A DNA stretch of 64,000 nucleotides from Brucella gallinifaecis (GCF_006476605.1 NZ_ML636802.1:62001-126000); one strand, 5' to 3'; counted from the first letter of the stretch, positions 19,406 to 27,800 are shown. Notes: generated by a model not told the origin, from the letters alone. Translations and numbers: made by a program.

Positions 19406-19977
19406 TTCTGACCTCCAGTCAAAGTTAAAAATGGGTCTGGGCATTCTGATTTGGCTGAAGGACAACCTGTCCCCATCCCCTGATGAAAAAGTCGCCCCGA
19501 AGCGCTCCTTCTTCTGAAACTGAAGATACTCGCCAAGTTTTTCGATTCAACATAGAATATTGATAACCAGCCTAATTAGCACTCTATCAAAGTGCGCTGT
19601 TGCAGAAATGACACGAAATCGCCATCTAGGATTGCATAATTTAGATTGTATTAATGTTTCTAAACGGCAATTAACCAGTCTTAATACTTGAAACCATATA
19701 TATTTTAGCGATCGACAAGGTCTGGCGTGCGAATCCTATGCTTTTATGCAGGACAAGAGGTCTCGTAGTGTAAACTGTCATTATATTAGCGGACAGAACG
19801 GGCGAATCCATATTGAGAACAACTGCTTATTCCCTTCTCAAAAAGACAGGAAATGGCCAGAATCCGTGCTTCTTGAATGATTGCCTACATATAAAATGTG
19901 AAATTAACTGTAAAATTTGCTTTTCTGTGCTCAATTCGCTTGAAATGATGAGGCGTACCAGCTATCTCGCCTTCATT
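19406..19977. other. Porin upstream region (572 bp)
   Basis: AT-rich stretch between the porin start and tRNA-Ser. No convincing protein-coding gene is visible. It should hold the porin promoter, with an mRNA leader ahead of the GGAGGT ribosome site, and the promoter of the tRNA gene. No clear long palindrome was found. Confidence 0.5.
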
Positions 19978-20068
19978 GGAGAGGTGGCCGAGTGGTCGAA
20001 GGCGCTCCCCTGCTAAGGGAGTAGACCTCATAAGGGTCTCGTGGGTTCGAATCCCATCCTCTCCTCCA
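19978..20068 (+). tRNA. tRNA-Ser (anticodon GCU)
   Basis: Class II tRNA of 91 bases. The acceptor stem GGAGAGG (19978-19984) pairs with CCTCTCC (20058-20064). The anticodon arm is CTCCC-CTGCTAA-GGGAG with anticodon GCT at 20012-20014. There is a long variable arm (GACCTCATAAGGGTC) and the T-loop GGTTCGAATCC. CCA is encoded at 20066-20068. It reads AGC/AGU serine codons. The AT-rich glycan genes start about 250 bases further on. Confidence 0.97.
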
Positions 20069-20317
20069 TTTCGGTATAAAGCCGGTAATATAGATATTTA
20101 TCCGCTTCCTCTTTTCTCAGCTGTCACATCCATAACAGATGTTATCAGTTTCAGAATACGATTGCATTGTATTCAGTTGCCATACGAATCCTTAACGCGT
20201 TCATGTAGATAAATAGCCGAAACTTATCAGTGACGAATAAGAATGCCGCTAGCAGAAACGCCTTGCTACAATAAGCGGGATATATGAAGCATGCGCGATC
20301 TACTCAAACGCGCCCTA

Positions 20318-21019
20318 TTATTTTAACGCAACCCTCAACAATGCCTCTAATGTTGAATGCCGATAGCGAATGTAAATACGGGGTATGCCAAATACATCAT
20401 CGTCTGGTTTCGCTCGTCTACTAATCGTTGTTGTAGCACTGGTATATCCGGACTCACGAGCGATCTGCCTGTGTATTTGTTCGTTACCGCCATATGGATA
20501 GCAAAAGCTAGAGACTTCTGACCCCACCATATCTTCCAAAGCACCCTTGCACTCCGAAATTTGACGATGCGCATCAGCAAAGGGTAGTTGAGGAAGAAGG
20601 CAATGATCTAAAGTATGCGCTCCGACCTCATGCCCCAAGCTATCCCATTCCCGCAATTGAGCGACATTCATGCACGGCGATAGTGGTATGTTTTCTTTTT
20701 CGTCCCAGACATTGCTGCCTCCAACTTGATTTGCCACGAAATAATTAGTGGCGGTAAATCCCACTTCAGCTAATGCTGGCGCTGCATTCTCTAGCGTATT
20801 CAAGAAACCATCATCAAACGTGATTACAACGACCTTACCTTTCTTTTCGCCTCTTAAATAAGGCCAGGCATCACGCACAGAAAGCCCTTTGTACCCCAAT
20901 CCTTTCAACCACCTCATCTGAGATCGAAAGCTTCTCGGATGAACAAAAAGACCTTTATACGGGACTTTTGGATCAGGGAGTTCAGCAATCTGGTGATAAA
21001 GAAGCACAGGTACTGACAT
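20318..21019 (-). CDS. Polysaccharide deacetylase family protein
   Basis: A 233-residue NodB-homology (CE4) protein. The family motifs are VVVITFDDGF (metal-binding Asp pair near residues 66-70), HEVGAHTLDH (the H-x3-H metal site) and SSFCYPYGG. It lacks an obvious signal peptide and opens with VPVLLYHQI, as many cytoplasmic or surface-glycan CE4 members do. The likely role is removal of acetyl groups from a surface polysaccharide; the substrate is not known. It is divergent from a family-25 glycosyltransferase 45 bases away. Both are AT-richer than neighbours, suggesting transfer. Confidence 0.88.
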   Translation of the reverse strand: MSVPVLLYHQIAELPDPKVPYKGLFVHPRSFRSQMRWLKGLGYKGLSVRDAWPYLRGEKKGKVVVITFDDGFLNTLENAAPALAEVGFTATNYFVANQVGGSNVWDEKENIPLSPCMNVAQLREWDSLGHEVGAHTLDHCLLPQLPFADAHRQISECKGALEDMVGSEVSSFCYPYGGNEQIHRQIARESGYTSATTTISRRAKPDDDVFGIPRIYIRYRHSTLEALLRVALK

Positions 21020-21064
21020 TATTCGCCATCTTTAGATAAGAAATTAAGGATCGGGGGCACATTT

Positions 21065-21883
21065 ATGAAATGCTATATTATTAATCTTGACCGCGCACCA
21101 GAACGAATGAAACGTATGTCTGATCTACTAAGATCACATTCAACGGATTTCATTCGTTGTGCCGCTATTAATGGTGAGCATTTTACAGAAAGTGAAATGC
21201 TTCTATACAGAAGCAGACAAAACCAGAGCAAGCCTTTGACGGCTGGTGAAATTGCTTGTTCAGAATCGCATTTATCAGCTTACAGGCAAATAATAGCAGG
21301 CACAGATGAATATGCCGTTATAATGGAGGATGATTTACATCTGTCCAATGATGTAGGCAACTTCCTTAATTCCACTGACTGGATTCCCGAGGGAGCGGAA
21401 ATCATCAAGCTTGAGACAGTTGATGAACCAACCCTCGTTTCAACCGATGTAATCAATACAAAAAACAATCGGAAATTATGTCGTCTATATTACAAGCACT
21501 GGGGTTCAGGGGCTTATGTCATTAGCAAAAGCGCAGCCAAAACAATGCTTGATAAATATTGTCCCGGCTCAATCCCGATTGACGATTATCTTTTCGATCC
21601 AAGCGTAACCTCATTTTCATTATGGCAGCTTCAACCTGCTATTGCTGTTCAAGACGTCATTTTGATGCGTAACAGCGGAACCGATATCGGTTTTTTAGAA
21701 AGTGAAATTGAATTGGAACGGAAAAAACAAATCCGATTGAAGCATTCGAAAATTAGTGTGCCTGCACTTATCAAAAGAGAAACCATGCGGCTAATTCGCA
21801 AAAACAGCAAACGTATTATTTTTTTATGGGGTATTCATATTTCAAAGAAAATTACACGTACCAAGATACCATTTAGAATGTAA
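21065..21883 (+). CDS. Glycosyltransferase family 25 (LPS biosynthesis type)
   Basis: A 272-residue cytoplasmic transferase, probably using a UDP-sugar for surface glycan or LPS core. It opens MKCYIINLDRAPERM, and has the GEIACSESHLSAYR block and the acidic VIMEDDLHLS motif (about residues 94-103), as in GT25/LgtB-like enzymes. The C-terminus is Lys/Arg-rich (KKQIRLKHSK onwards). DNA here is distinctly AT-rich with AAA/AAT codons, unlike the housekeeping genes around, consistent with horizontal acquisition together with the adjacent deacetylase. Confidence 0.87.
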   Translation: MKCYIINLDRAPERMKRMSDLLRSHSTDFIRCAAINGEHFTESEMLLYRSRQNQSKPLTAGEIACSESHLSAYRQIIAGTDEYAVIMEDDLHLSNDVGNFLNSTDWIPEGAEIIKLETVDEPTLVSTDVINTKNNRKLCRLYYKHWGSGAYVISKSAAKTMLDKYCPGSIPIDDYLFDPSVTSFSLWQLQPAIAVQDVILMRNSGTDIGFLESEIELERKKQIRLKHSKISVPALIKRETMRLIRKNSKRIIFLWGIHISKKITRTKIPFRM

Positions 21884-22351
21884 AAAAATGAGAAATGAAA
21901 ACCATATATCAATTCAATAAATTCAAAGAATAATAGAATATACCTTTATTACTGAAGGCCTATTACCCTTTCCACTGGTTCGTCATCAAGTTTAAAACTT
22001 CTACCGTCAACGGCTTCCCTTCTCCTGAAACCAAGAATGCACAACAGGAAGTTCAGCGACCCCATGATGCAGTACCTTGTACCTCATCATGTAAGGGTCA
22101 GGACCCTACATTATTCAGTCCATATCACTGATTGAGATACACTGAACCGGATGAGGAAATCTGATCATGATCAGATTTCCGAGTAAAACACTTAGCTGAC
22201 AGAAATCAGTCGCTTTATTCCACAAGATAAAGAGGCATTTCAAGTTTCGCTTGAATCAGGATAAATAGACTTAGCTATAGTTTTACACACATATCAATCC
22301 GAAAACCGGCTATTACTTTTCGGATTGTGCTCTAATTGACCGGAATAATAA
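21884..22351. other. Repeat-rich intergenic region upstream of hisC (468 bp)
   Basis: No gene seen. It holds three separate palindromes. The GGGTCAGGACCC core is at 22095-22106. A perfect 26-base palindrome is at 22155-22180. An 11-bp perfect stem is at 22295-22305 / 22317-22327 (CAATCCGAAAA / TTTTCGGATTG) ending in GTGCTCTAA. The last two resemble the dispersed intergenic palindromes of Rhizobiales. Confidence 0.65.
22155..22180. repeat. Perfect 26-base palindrome
   Basis: Every base pairs with its mirror position around the centre TCATGA-like core. The inner part, ATCTGAT-CATG-ATCAGAT style, matches the GATCTGATTGAATCAGATC repeats at 9863 and 23960. It is therefore more likely a repeat-family member than an operator for hisC, which starts 172 bases downstream. 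Confidence 0.7.
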
Positions 22352-23464
22352 ATGGTATCGCCTCGCCTCACCCCGCTTGTAGAAAGCCTCCCCTCCACGG
22401 TTCCTTTCGTTGGTCCTGAAACACTCGAACTTCAGCGCGGAAGACCTTTCCTTGCACGTATTGGTGCAAATGAAAGCAGTTTTGGCCCTGCTCCTTCTGT
22501 CATTGCGGCGATACAACAAGAAGCCTCCGAAGTCTGGAAATATGGTGATCCTGAAAACCATGAACTGCGCAATGCAATTGCCGCTCATCACGGAGTAGAA
22601 CCGGAAAATATAATGCCCGGTGCAGGTGTCGATGCTCTGTTGGGCCTCGTTGTTCGGCAATATGTTCAGCAGGGCGACAAGGTCATCAACTCCCTTGGGG
22701 GCTATCCCACCTTCAACTATCACGTTGCGGGCTTTGGCGGTGCTTTGCTGACAGTGCCTTACAAACAGGATAAACCTGATCTCGATGCTCTGATTGAAAA
22801 AGCGCAAACGGAAAATCCGGCTCTGCTTTACATTGCAAACCCGGACAACCCGATGGGTACATGGCACGAAGGCTCGGATATTCAGTCATTTATTGAGCGC
22901 ATACCTGAAACCACTATGCTCATTCTCGATGAAGCCTATTGCGAGACTGGCCCTGCATCTGCTTTTCCGCCATTTGATCCGGAGCGTCCCAATCTGCTTC
23001 GGATGCGCACTTTCTCAAAAGCCTACGGGCTGGCCGGAATCCGTGTCGGCTATGTGCTGGGAAATCGAAATGCGATCAACGCATTTAACAAGATTCGCGA
23101 TCATTTTGCTGTTAACCGCCTCGCACAGGCAGCCGCTATCGCAGCCCTGAAGGATCAGGATTATCTGCACGAAACCGTCGCCAAGATTCACACTGGGCGT
23201 GACCGCATTGCAAAAATCGCTGAACGGCATGGTCTGAAGCCTATTCCTTCGGCTACCAACTTCGTGACGATTGACTGTGGTCATGGTGGCAGCTTTGCAA
23301 ATGCCGTTCTGAATAGCCTGATAGAGCAAGATATTTTCGTCCGAAAACCCGGCGTTGCCGTTCTTGATCGCTGCATTCGGGTGAGCGTTGGCGTGAGCGA
23401 ACAATTGGACAAGTTTGAGGCTGCACTTCCAGAAGCACTTCTGAACGCGCAAAAAAGCCTTTAG
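22352..23464 (+). CDS. hisC: Histidinol-phosphate/aromatic aminotransferase (HisC-like)
   Basis: PLP-dependent fold-type I aminotransferase, 370 residues. It shows RIGANESSFGP at the N-terminus, NPDNPMGTWH, LDEAYCE, and the PLP lysine K223 in TFSKAYGLAGIRVGY. These are HisC-family signatures. The enzyme interconverts imidazole-acetol phosphate and histidinol phosphate, or aromatic 2-oxo acids. It stands alone outside a his operon, so it could be the aromatic-type paralogue rather than the main biosynthetic HisC. The annotation is firm at family level. Confidence 0.88.
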   Translation: MVSPRLTPLVESLPSTVPFVGPETLELQRGRPFLARIGANESSFGPAPSVIAAIQQEASEVWKYGDPENHELRNAIAAHHGVEPENIMPGAGVDALLGLVVRQYVQQGDKVINSLGGYPTFNYHVAGFGGALLTVPYKQDKPDLDALIEKAQTENPALLYIANPDNPMGTWHEGSDIQSFIERIPETTMLILDEAYCETGPASAFPPFDPERPNLLRMRTFSKAYGLAGIRVGYVLGNRNAINAFNKIRDHFAVNRLAQAAAIAALKDQDYLHETVAKIHTGRDRIAKIAERHGLKPIPSATNFVTIDCGHGGSFANAVLNSLIEQDIFVRKPGVAVLDRCIRVSVGVSEQLDKFEAALPEALLNAQKSL

Positions 23465-23563
23465 CTGCTTGCTCCAGGCACATATTGATCCAAAAGCTGC
23501 ATCATAGTTTCAGTCGATGCCCAGTCAGTTCAACGCATTTTCTACCCAGCTGCGGAGAAAACC

Positions 23564-23935
23564 ATGTCAAAACAACTCTATACACCAACACGCAATCCAT
23601 TGTTTGGCACACTTGCTGGACTTTGCGGCGCTCTGGCAATTGCAGCCTATGTCGGCGCGGCTCATGGGACTGAGAATCACTTAGGCGCAATAGCACCAAT
23701 CCTGCTTGGTCATGCGCCTGCCTTGTTAATTCTGTCATTGATTGTTCCCAACAGTCGCGTAGCAACTATTGGTGGCGCCATACTTGTTGCAGGACTGATA
23801 TTATTCTGTGGCGACCTTTATATGCGCGATATAGCGGGAAGCAGACTGTTTCCCATGGCGGCGCCAACAGGTGGAAGCCTGATGATTCTGGGCTGGCTTG
23901 TTATCGGAGTAAGCAGCTGGTTCAAACAAAGCTGA
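23564..23935 (+). CDS. DUF423 family membrane protein
   Basis: A 123-residue protein with four hydrophobic segments, covering about residues 15-35, 43-60, 66-83 and 95-117. The GALAIAAYVGAAHG and FCGDLYM motifs and the length match the DUF423 (YgdD-like) family of inner-membrane proteins, whose function is unknown. It follows hisC by 99 bases on the same strand and may be co-transcribed. A GATCTGATT-family repeat and a strong terminator follow it. Confidence 0.85.
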   Translation: MSKQLYTPTRNPLFGTLAGLCGALAIAAYVGAAHGTENHLGAIAPILLGHAPALLILSLIVPNSRVATIGGAILVAGLILFCGDLYMRDIAGSRLFPMAAPTGGSLMILGWLVIGVSSWFKQS

Positions 23936-23950
23936 TTGTCAGGCTTTTAA

Positions 23951-24060
23951 AGCGCTTGTTGATCTGATTGAATCAGATCAACACTCTAAAATCTTTTAGC
24001 TTGAAGCATAATCCTGGCAACCCTAATTGCACGCCGATAGGGTCAGGACTTATGCTCTAA
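23951..24060. repeat. Dispersed palindromic repeat, GATCTGATT family, carrying a GGGTCAGGA end
   Basis: A perfect 21-base palindrome at 23960-23980 (TGATCTGATT-G-AATCAGATCA), then ACTCTAAA, TTGAAGCATAATCC and a closing TATGCTCTAAA. This is the same layout as the copy at 9852-9957. Unlike that copy, TAGGGTCAGGAC (24038-24049) is embedded near its right end, so two repeat families meet here. Confidence 0.7.
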
Positions 24061-24061
24061 A

Positions 24062-24093
24062 AAAAGAGCCTTGCAAATCTGCAAGGCTCTTTT
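24062..24093. terminator. Bidirectional terminator
   Basis: A 14-bp perfect stem (AAAAGAGCCTTGCA / TGCAAGGCTCTTTT) with loop AATC and A/T runs on both sides. It ends the DUF423 transcript and the convergent three-repeat protein gene. Confidence 0.92.
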
Positions 24094-24145
24094 CTCTAAA
24101 ACGGAATAAGTTCAAACCGACTCATAGGCCGCCTCAGATTTGAGA

Positions 24146-24793
24146 TTATGAATTGCCCTTGAGACGGGCATTGCACAGACTGTAGTAGCCGCCGCCCTTC
24201 TGCACCCATTTAAGATTACCAAGAGCATTGGCATTTTTCAGAGCATGATACTGCTCAAGGCAGGTATGCATACGGGCCTTGCCTGGCGACTCGTTAGAGA
24301 ATTTGGCCGATATGGCTGACGGAAATTTCATGCCTCTTGGGGCTGCAACAGTAGGCGCTGCCGGCTCTGAGTTGCCATCTGTAGTCAGTGCCACAGGATC
24401 GGCTCCCGGACCACATTCCGTCTTACGGAAATCATTCCATTTTGCACCGCCATCTGCGCCGGCATCTTTCGCTGCCTGATATTTGGCGCTGCATTGCTGC
24501 ATGGTAAGCCCTTTGGCTGCAGCATCAGAAGAAGCTGTATTTTTCGCAGGTGCGGCAGCTTTCTTTGCAGGGGTCGCAGGTGCAACAGGTGTCGCAGCCG
24601 AATCGTCTGCGCATTGGGTTTTACGGAAATCATTCCATTTTACATTTCCCAATGTGCCAGCATCTTTCGCTGCCTGATACTTGACGCTGCACTCTTTCAT
24701 GGTCAACGCACTCGCCTGCGTCGAAAAAACAAAGGCCGAGGCGCCTAAAATCAGCGCAGTCCCAGCCATAGCTGCAATGGTACGAATAGACAT
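24146..24793 (-). CDS. Secreted protein with three cysteine-paired repeats
   Basis: A 215-residue exported protein: a signal peptide (about residues 1-29, cut near ASA), then three copies of a roughly 30-residue module. Copies one and two (about residues 32-61 and 96-125) are nearly identical: M-x2-C-S-x-KYQAAKDAG, KWNDFRKT, then C. Copy three at the C-terminus is diverged (MHTCLEQYHALKNANALGN, KWVQKGGGYYSLC). Each module carries one Cys at each end, suggesting an intramodule disulphide. Linkers are Ala/Pro/Lys-rich. No function is known to me; a periplasmic or cell-wall location is inferred. Confidence 0.75.
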   Translation of the reverse strand: MSIRTIAAMAGTALILGASAFVFSTQASALTMKECSVKYQAAKDAGTLGNVKWNDFRKTQCADDSAATPVAPATPAKKAAAPAKNTASSDAAAKGLTMQQCSAKYQAAKDAGADGGAKWNDFRKTECGPGADPVALTTDGNSEPAAPTVAAPRGMKFPSAISAKFSNESPGKARMHTCLEQYHALKNANALGNLKWVQKGGGYYSLCNARLKGNS

Positions 24794-25106
24794 CTCGTAG
24801 CTCCTATCGGATATAGACTATTAATTCCGGTGCTTTGTTAACTCTTATGTCGCTTGAGGCGACCAATCACAACATCAGATTTGCTTTACAAGCCCTTATG
24901 TTCTCTGGATTTTACATTCGGCATTGATTTTGGTACCCGGCCAGTTGACTGTCAATTGCTCTGTTAATATTACCATTGTCTATAATGCAAAAATTCTAAC
25001 TATCATTCTTCAAAAGTTACTGTGTATTTTTACAATGAAAGTAGATCTACAGTAATTATAAATCCGTGTCTCAATATTATTGAAACAGAGTTAAAATCCA
25101 AGGTTT
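24794..25106. other. AT-rich divergent intergenic region (313 bp)
   Basis: Upstream of both the three-repeat protein and the FlaR-like gene. No gene, strong palindrome or RNA was recognised; presumed promoter DNA. Confidence 0.45.
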
Positions 25107-25652
25107 ATGAATATGCTGAAAAGAGTCATGATATTTGGCGGAGCGGGTTCAGGAAAGTCTACTCTAGCCCGTACTCTTGGCAAAATAACCGGATTACCCG
25201 TCATACATATCGACACTATCTACTGGCTGCCTGACTGGACAATGCGACCACGCGATGAGATTGGACAGCTTACAGAGCAAATCGCAGATAGCGATGAATG
25301 GATATTTGAAGGCAATCACAGCGAAACAATGGCCTATCGCGCAGCACGCGCTGAGATGCTTATTTTTCTGGATATTTCAACACCAAGGCGTCTTTGGCGA
25401 ATCCTCCGACGAACATTTCGCTACTATGGCAAATCACGTCCTGACATGGCAGAGGGTTGCACAGAACGACTGGATTGGGAATTTCTCAAATTCGCAGCAA
25501 ATTATCGCAAAAATGGCCGTATTCGTGCACTTGCCTTCATGGAAAAGGCGCCAGCACATCTAGAAAAGCACCATTTGCGCAATCCGGCTGAGGTAAAGCG
25601 GTTTCTTGCGAAAATACAGCGCGAAATAATCCAAAACAATCCGACTGCATAA
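25107..25652 (+). CDS. P-loop nucleoside/adenylate kinase-like protein (FlaR family)
   Basis: A 181-residue P-loop protein with Walker A GGAGSGKST at about residues 11-19. HIDTIYWLPDW and EWIFEGNH follow, as in the 'DNA topology modulation protein FlaR' family of small adenylate-kinase-like ATPases. The RRLWRILRRTFRYYGKSRPDMAEG stretch (here given as a landmark only) matches the lid region. The substrate is unknown. It stands alone, with long AT-rich flanks on both sides. Confidence 0.82.
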   Translation: MNMLKRVMIFGGAGSGKSTLARTLGKITGLPVIHIDTIYWLPDWTMRPRDEIGQLTEQIADSDEWIFEGNHSETMAYRAARAEMLIFLDISTPRRLWRILRRTFRYYGKSRPDMAEGCTERLDWEFLKFAANYRKNGRIRALAFMEKAPAHLEKHHLRNPAEVKRFLAKIQREIIQNNPTA

Positions 25653-25826
25653 GCGCGATAAAATCGAAAAACAGAACGTAAAATAACAATATTACCAGCA
25701 GTGCAGCTCTATGGGCATGATGCTATATTAATAGAGCTTCATAGGGTCAGGCCCCTGAGCAAAATGCCAGAGGTCGCTCTGGTCATTTAAACAATTTGTT
25801 CGATTTTCGCAGATTCGGAGTTGATC

Positions 25827-26471
25827 GTGGCAGACAGCGTATCCCCGCTTGCCGGTGCAACAAGTCTCATTACGCCTGATCGCCATCATCTTTATGAAGA
25901 TGCGATAGCGATGTTGATTGGCACTTCATTCATTGCATTGGGCATCACGCTTTACAGTCAAGCCACACTCATGACGGGCAGCACCGCTGGCATTGCACTG
26001 CTTGTCCAATACGCTACTGGCATTGGCTTTGGGACACTCTATTTCCTGATTAATCTGCCATTCTATTATTTTGCAGCCAAGCGGATGGGCTGGGCATTTA
26101 CAATCAGGACATTCATTGCTGTCGCACTGATGTCTTTCTTTGCCAAAATTATACCTATGTGCGTTGATTTCAGCTCTATCAATCCGCTGTTTGCAGCGCT
26201 GATGGGCGGAACTCTTGTAGGAATGGGCGTATTGGCGCTTTTCCGTCACCGCTCTGGCGTAGGTGGTGTTAACATTCTGGCGCTTTATTTGCAGGACTCA
26301 TATGGTATTCGCGCTGGCTGGTTCCAGCTCGCGCTTGACATGATTATCATGCTTGGTTCGCTGTTCTTCATTCCATGGCAAAATATGCTTCTATCGCTGG
26401 CAGGCGCTGTCGCAATGAATGTCATTATTGCAATCAATCATAAGCCCGGTCGCTATCTTGGAATAAGCTAG
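25827..26471 (+). CDS. YitT family membrane protein
   Basis: A 214-residue inner-membrane protein with five to six hydrophobic segments and the family motifs GITLYSQATLMTGSTAGIAL and GGVNILALYLQDSYGI. A GTG start at 25827 sits 7 bases after GGAG; the in-frame TTG two codons earlier is less well placed. Function of the YitT/DUF161 group is not established. An inverted-repeat element begins 12 bases after the stop. Confidence 0.83.
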   Translation: MADSVSPLAGATSLITPDRHHLYEDAIAMLIGTSFIALGITLYSQATLMTGSTAGIALLVQYATGIGFGTLYFLINLPFYYFAAKRMGWAFTIRTFIAVALMSFFAKIIPMCVDFSSINPLFAALMGGTLVGMGVLALFRHRSGVGGVNILALYLQDSYGIRAGWFQLALDMIIMLGSLFFIPWQNMLLSLAGAVAMNVIIAINHKPGRYLGIS

Positions 26472-26483
26472 GGGCAATCTGGC

Positions 26484-26755
26484 CTAGGGCCAATCGACAT
26501 TCATGTTTTGAGGCGTGGTATGGACGAAAATTGTCCAGTTTCAGGAGCGAAACCGAAGGTGGAGTGTCGCTCCATCGAGGTTTAGCGACGCCAAAATGGG
26601 CAATTTGCGCCATATCCCTTTGGGACGTGGCGGATTTTGTCCCTGAATGCGTCGAAAAGCCCTCATGGTGTTCACACCACCTCGGCCTTTTCTTCTGTTC
26701 TGCGACAAAATCCGGCTCACGCCCCGCCCGAAAAATGAATGTCGATTGGCCCTAG
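26484..26755. mobile_element. MITE-like element with perfect 21-bp terminal inverted repeats and CTAG ends
   Basis: Positions 26484-26504 and 26735-26755 are exact inverted copies beginning CTAGGGCCAATCGACATTCA. Complementarity continues imperfectly inwards (for example GCGCAAATTGCCCAT-like and CATGGTGTTCACACCA segments), so the 272-bp unit is largely foldable. No transposase is encoded; the 74-codon plus-strand reading frame inside looks fortuitous. Its right end overlaps the last codon region of the neighbouring Sel1-like gene and supplies that gene's TAG stop. Confidence 0.78.
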
Positions 26756-27009
26756 TGCGCGGTCATCCATTCACGGGCACCACGAAGTGCTGCGGCAAGC
26801 TCGCTCTTTGTCATGGTTGCAGCAACCTGATTGCGCATACGCTCAGCCTTCTGATTGCCCCGAATAGCCGCGATATTGAGCCATTTATGTGCTTCAATAA
26901 CATCGATCTCACAATCCCGGCCTACAGCGTATTTCAAGCCCATTTCCAATAAAATGCGGTCTTGCGTTCCCGCCTGGTTCTGCTGCGTCATGCTCTGAAA
27001 CTGTGTCAT
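26752..27009 (-). CDS. Small Sel1-repeat-like protein
   Basis: An 85-residue cytoplasmic protein with one Sel1-like unit: ILLEMGLKYAVGRDCEID, then IEAHKWLNIAAIRGNQKAE (about residues 19-56), and a C-terminal helix ending AREWMTAH. Short one-repeat Sel1 proteins of this form are common in alphaproteobacteria, with no assigned role. The TAG stop (26752-26754) lies within the terminal repeat of the adjoining element, so the original C-terminus may have been slightly longer. Confidence 0.75.
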   Translation of the reverse strand: MTQFQSMTQQNQAGTQDRILLEMGLKYAVGRDCEIDVIEAHKWLNIAAIRGNQKAERMRNQVAATMTKSELAAALRGAREWMTAH

Positions 27010-27430
27010 TTTTTTATCCCTGTTAAATCCCGAGAACCGTCCGTTCTTTGTTTCCAGAACTGGCTATTCACCGCTCTGGAACTGTCGGATCTGTCATTCC
27101 GTTCATGGTCTTGAGATTAGGCGAGAGAATTAAAATGCACGTTAAACCAGATGCTTAACAAGGCGACAACAAAATCCAAACAAGGTGTAAATTTGGGATT
27201 TTGTTAAACATGCAAGCTTAGCGAATTACAGCATTTTTCTAAAAACCCCGCTTTTTCATCCACAGCTCCCGGAAACCAAATGATAACCATGGTGCAAATA
27301 GGCTCAATGAAAGCCAGCCGGACCGCGCCTTCAATTATCCCTCTTTCGCTTTGAGTGAAATTCGATTACGTTTACGTTTGCGTAAGTTTTCTGCAAGGCG
27401 CATTGCCTTGCCGCATTTTGGGAGGAATGC
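27010..27430. other. Intergenic region upstream of DUF2147 gene (421 bp)
   Basis: No gene seen. It contains the divergent promoters for the Sel1-like gene and the DUF2147 gene. A TTTACG-N4-CGTAAG palindrome lies at 27371-27386, about 45 bases before the DUF2147 start. Confidence 0.45.
27371..27386. promoter_or_regulatory. TTTACG-TTTG-CGTAAG palindrome
   Basis: A 16-base interrupted palindrome of the TTnACG-N4-CGTnAA type, which resembles sites of MerR-family LiuR regulators of branched-chain/fatty acid catabolism. A similar site is at 33980-33995. Position fits an operator for the DUF2147 gene; the regulator is a guess. Confidence 0.4.
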
Positions 27431-27790
27431 ATGATCCGCAATTTAATGATGGGACTGACTGCTGCCGTTGCACTGACGGCCAGCCTTGCCCTACCCGCCT
27501 TTGCTGAAGAAGCCATTGTCGGCACATGGAAGCGGCCAAACGGAACGATTATCAGCTATGCGGCCTGTGGTGGCGGCAAATATTGCGGCACGGTTCAGAC
27601 CGGCGAATATAAGGGCAAATCAATCGGCACCATGTCGGGAAAAAACGGCAGCTATAAAGGTGAGGTCAACAAGCTTGATGAAGGCAAGACCTATACTGGC
27701 AAAGCCAGCGTCAAAGGCAATACGCTTTCGCTTTCTGGCTGCGTGATGGGTGGATTGATCTGCAAAAGTGAAAGCCTGACCCGACAGTAG
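27431..27790 (+). CDS. DUF2147 family exported protein
   Basis: A 119-residue periplasmic protein. The signal peptide (about residues 1-25, ending LPAFA) is followed by IVGTWKRPNGTIISY, a GGGKYCGTV turn and the C-terminal GNTLSLSGCVMGGLICKS. These match the small beta-rich DUF2147 fold. Function unknown. The strong GGAGG ribosome site lies just before the ATG. A shared terminator follows. Confidence 0.85.
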   Translation: MIRNLMMGLTAAVALTASLALPAFAEEAIVGTWKRPNGTIISYAACGGGKYCGTVQTGEYKGKSIGTMSGKNGSYKGEVNKLDEGKTYTGKASVKGNTLSLSGCVMGGLICKSESLTRQ

Positions 27791-27800
27791 GAAAAAATAT

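Noticed and set aside
18149-19411. 420-codon plus-strand reading frame opposite the porin gene
   Set aside because: Exactly antisense to a well-supported porin; its openness follows from the porin's codon bias, and its product has no recognisable domain or ribosome site.
20069-20317. Duplicate of the tRNA-Ser 3' end as an island attachment site
   Set aside because: No second copy of the T-arm/acceptor sequence was found by eye up to the start of hisC, and no integrase gene is present.
26531-26755. 74-codon plus-strand reading frame inside the CTAG-ended element
   Set aside because: Runs through the foldable interior and ends exactly in the terminal repeat; no ribosome site or domain. Considered fortuitous.
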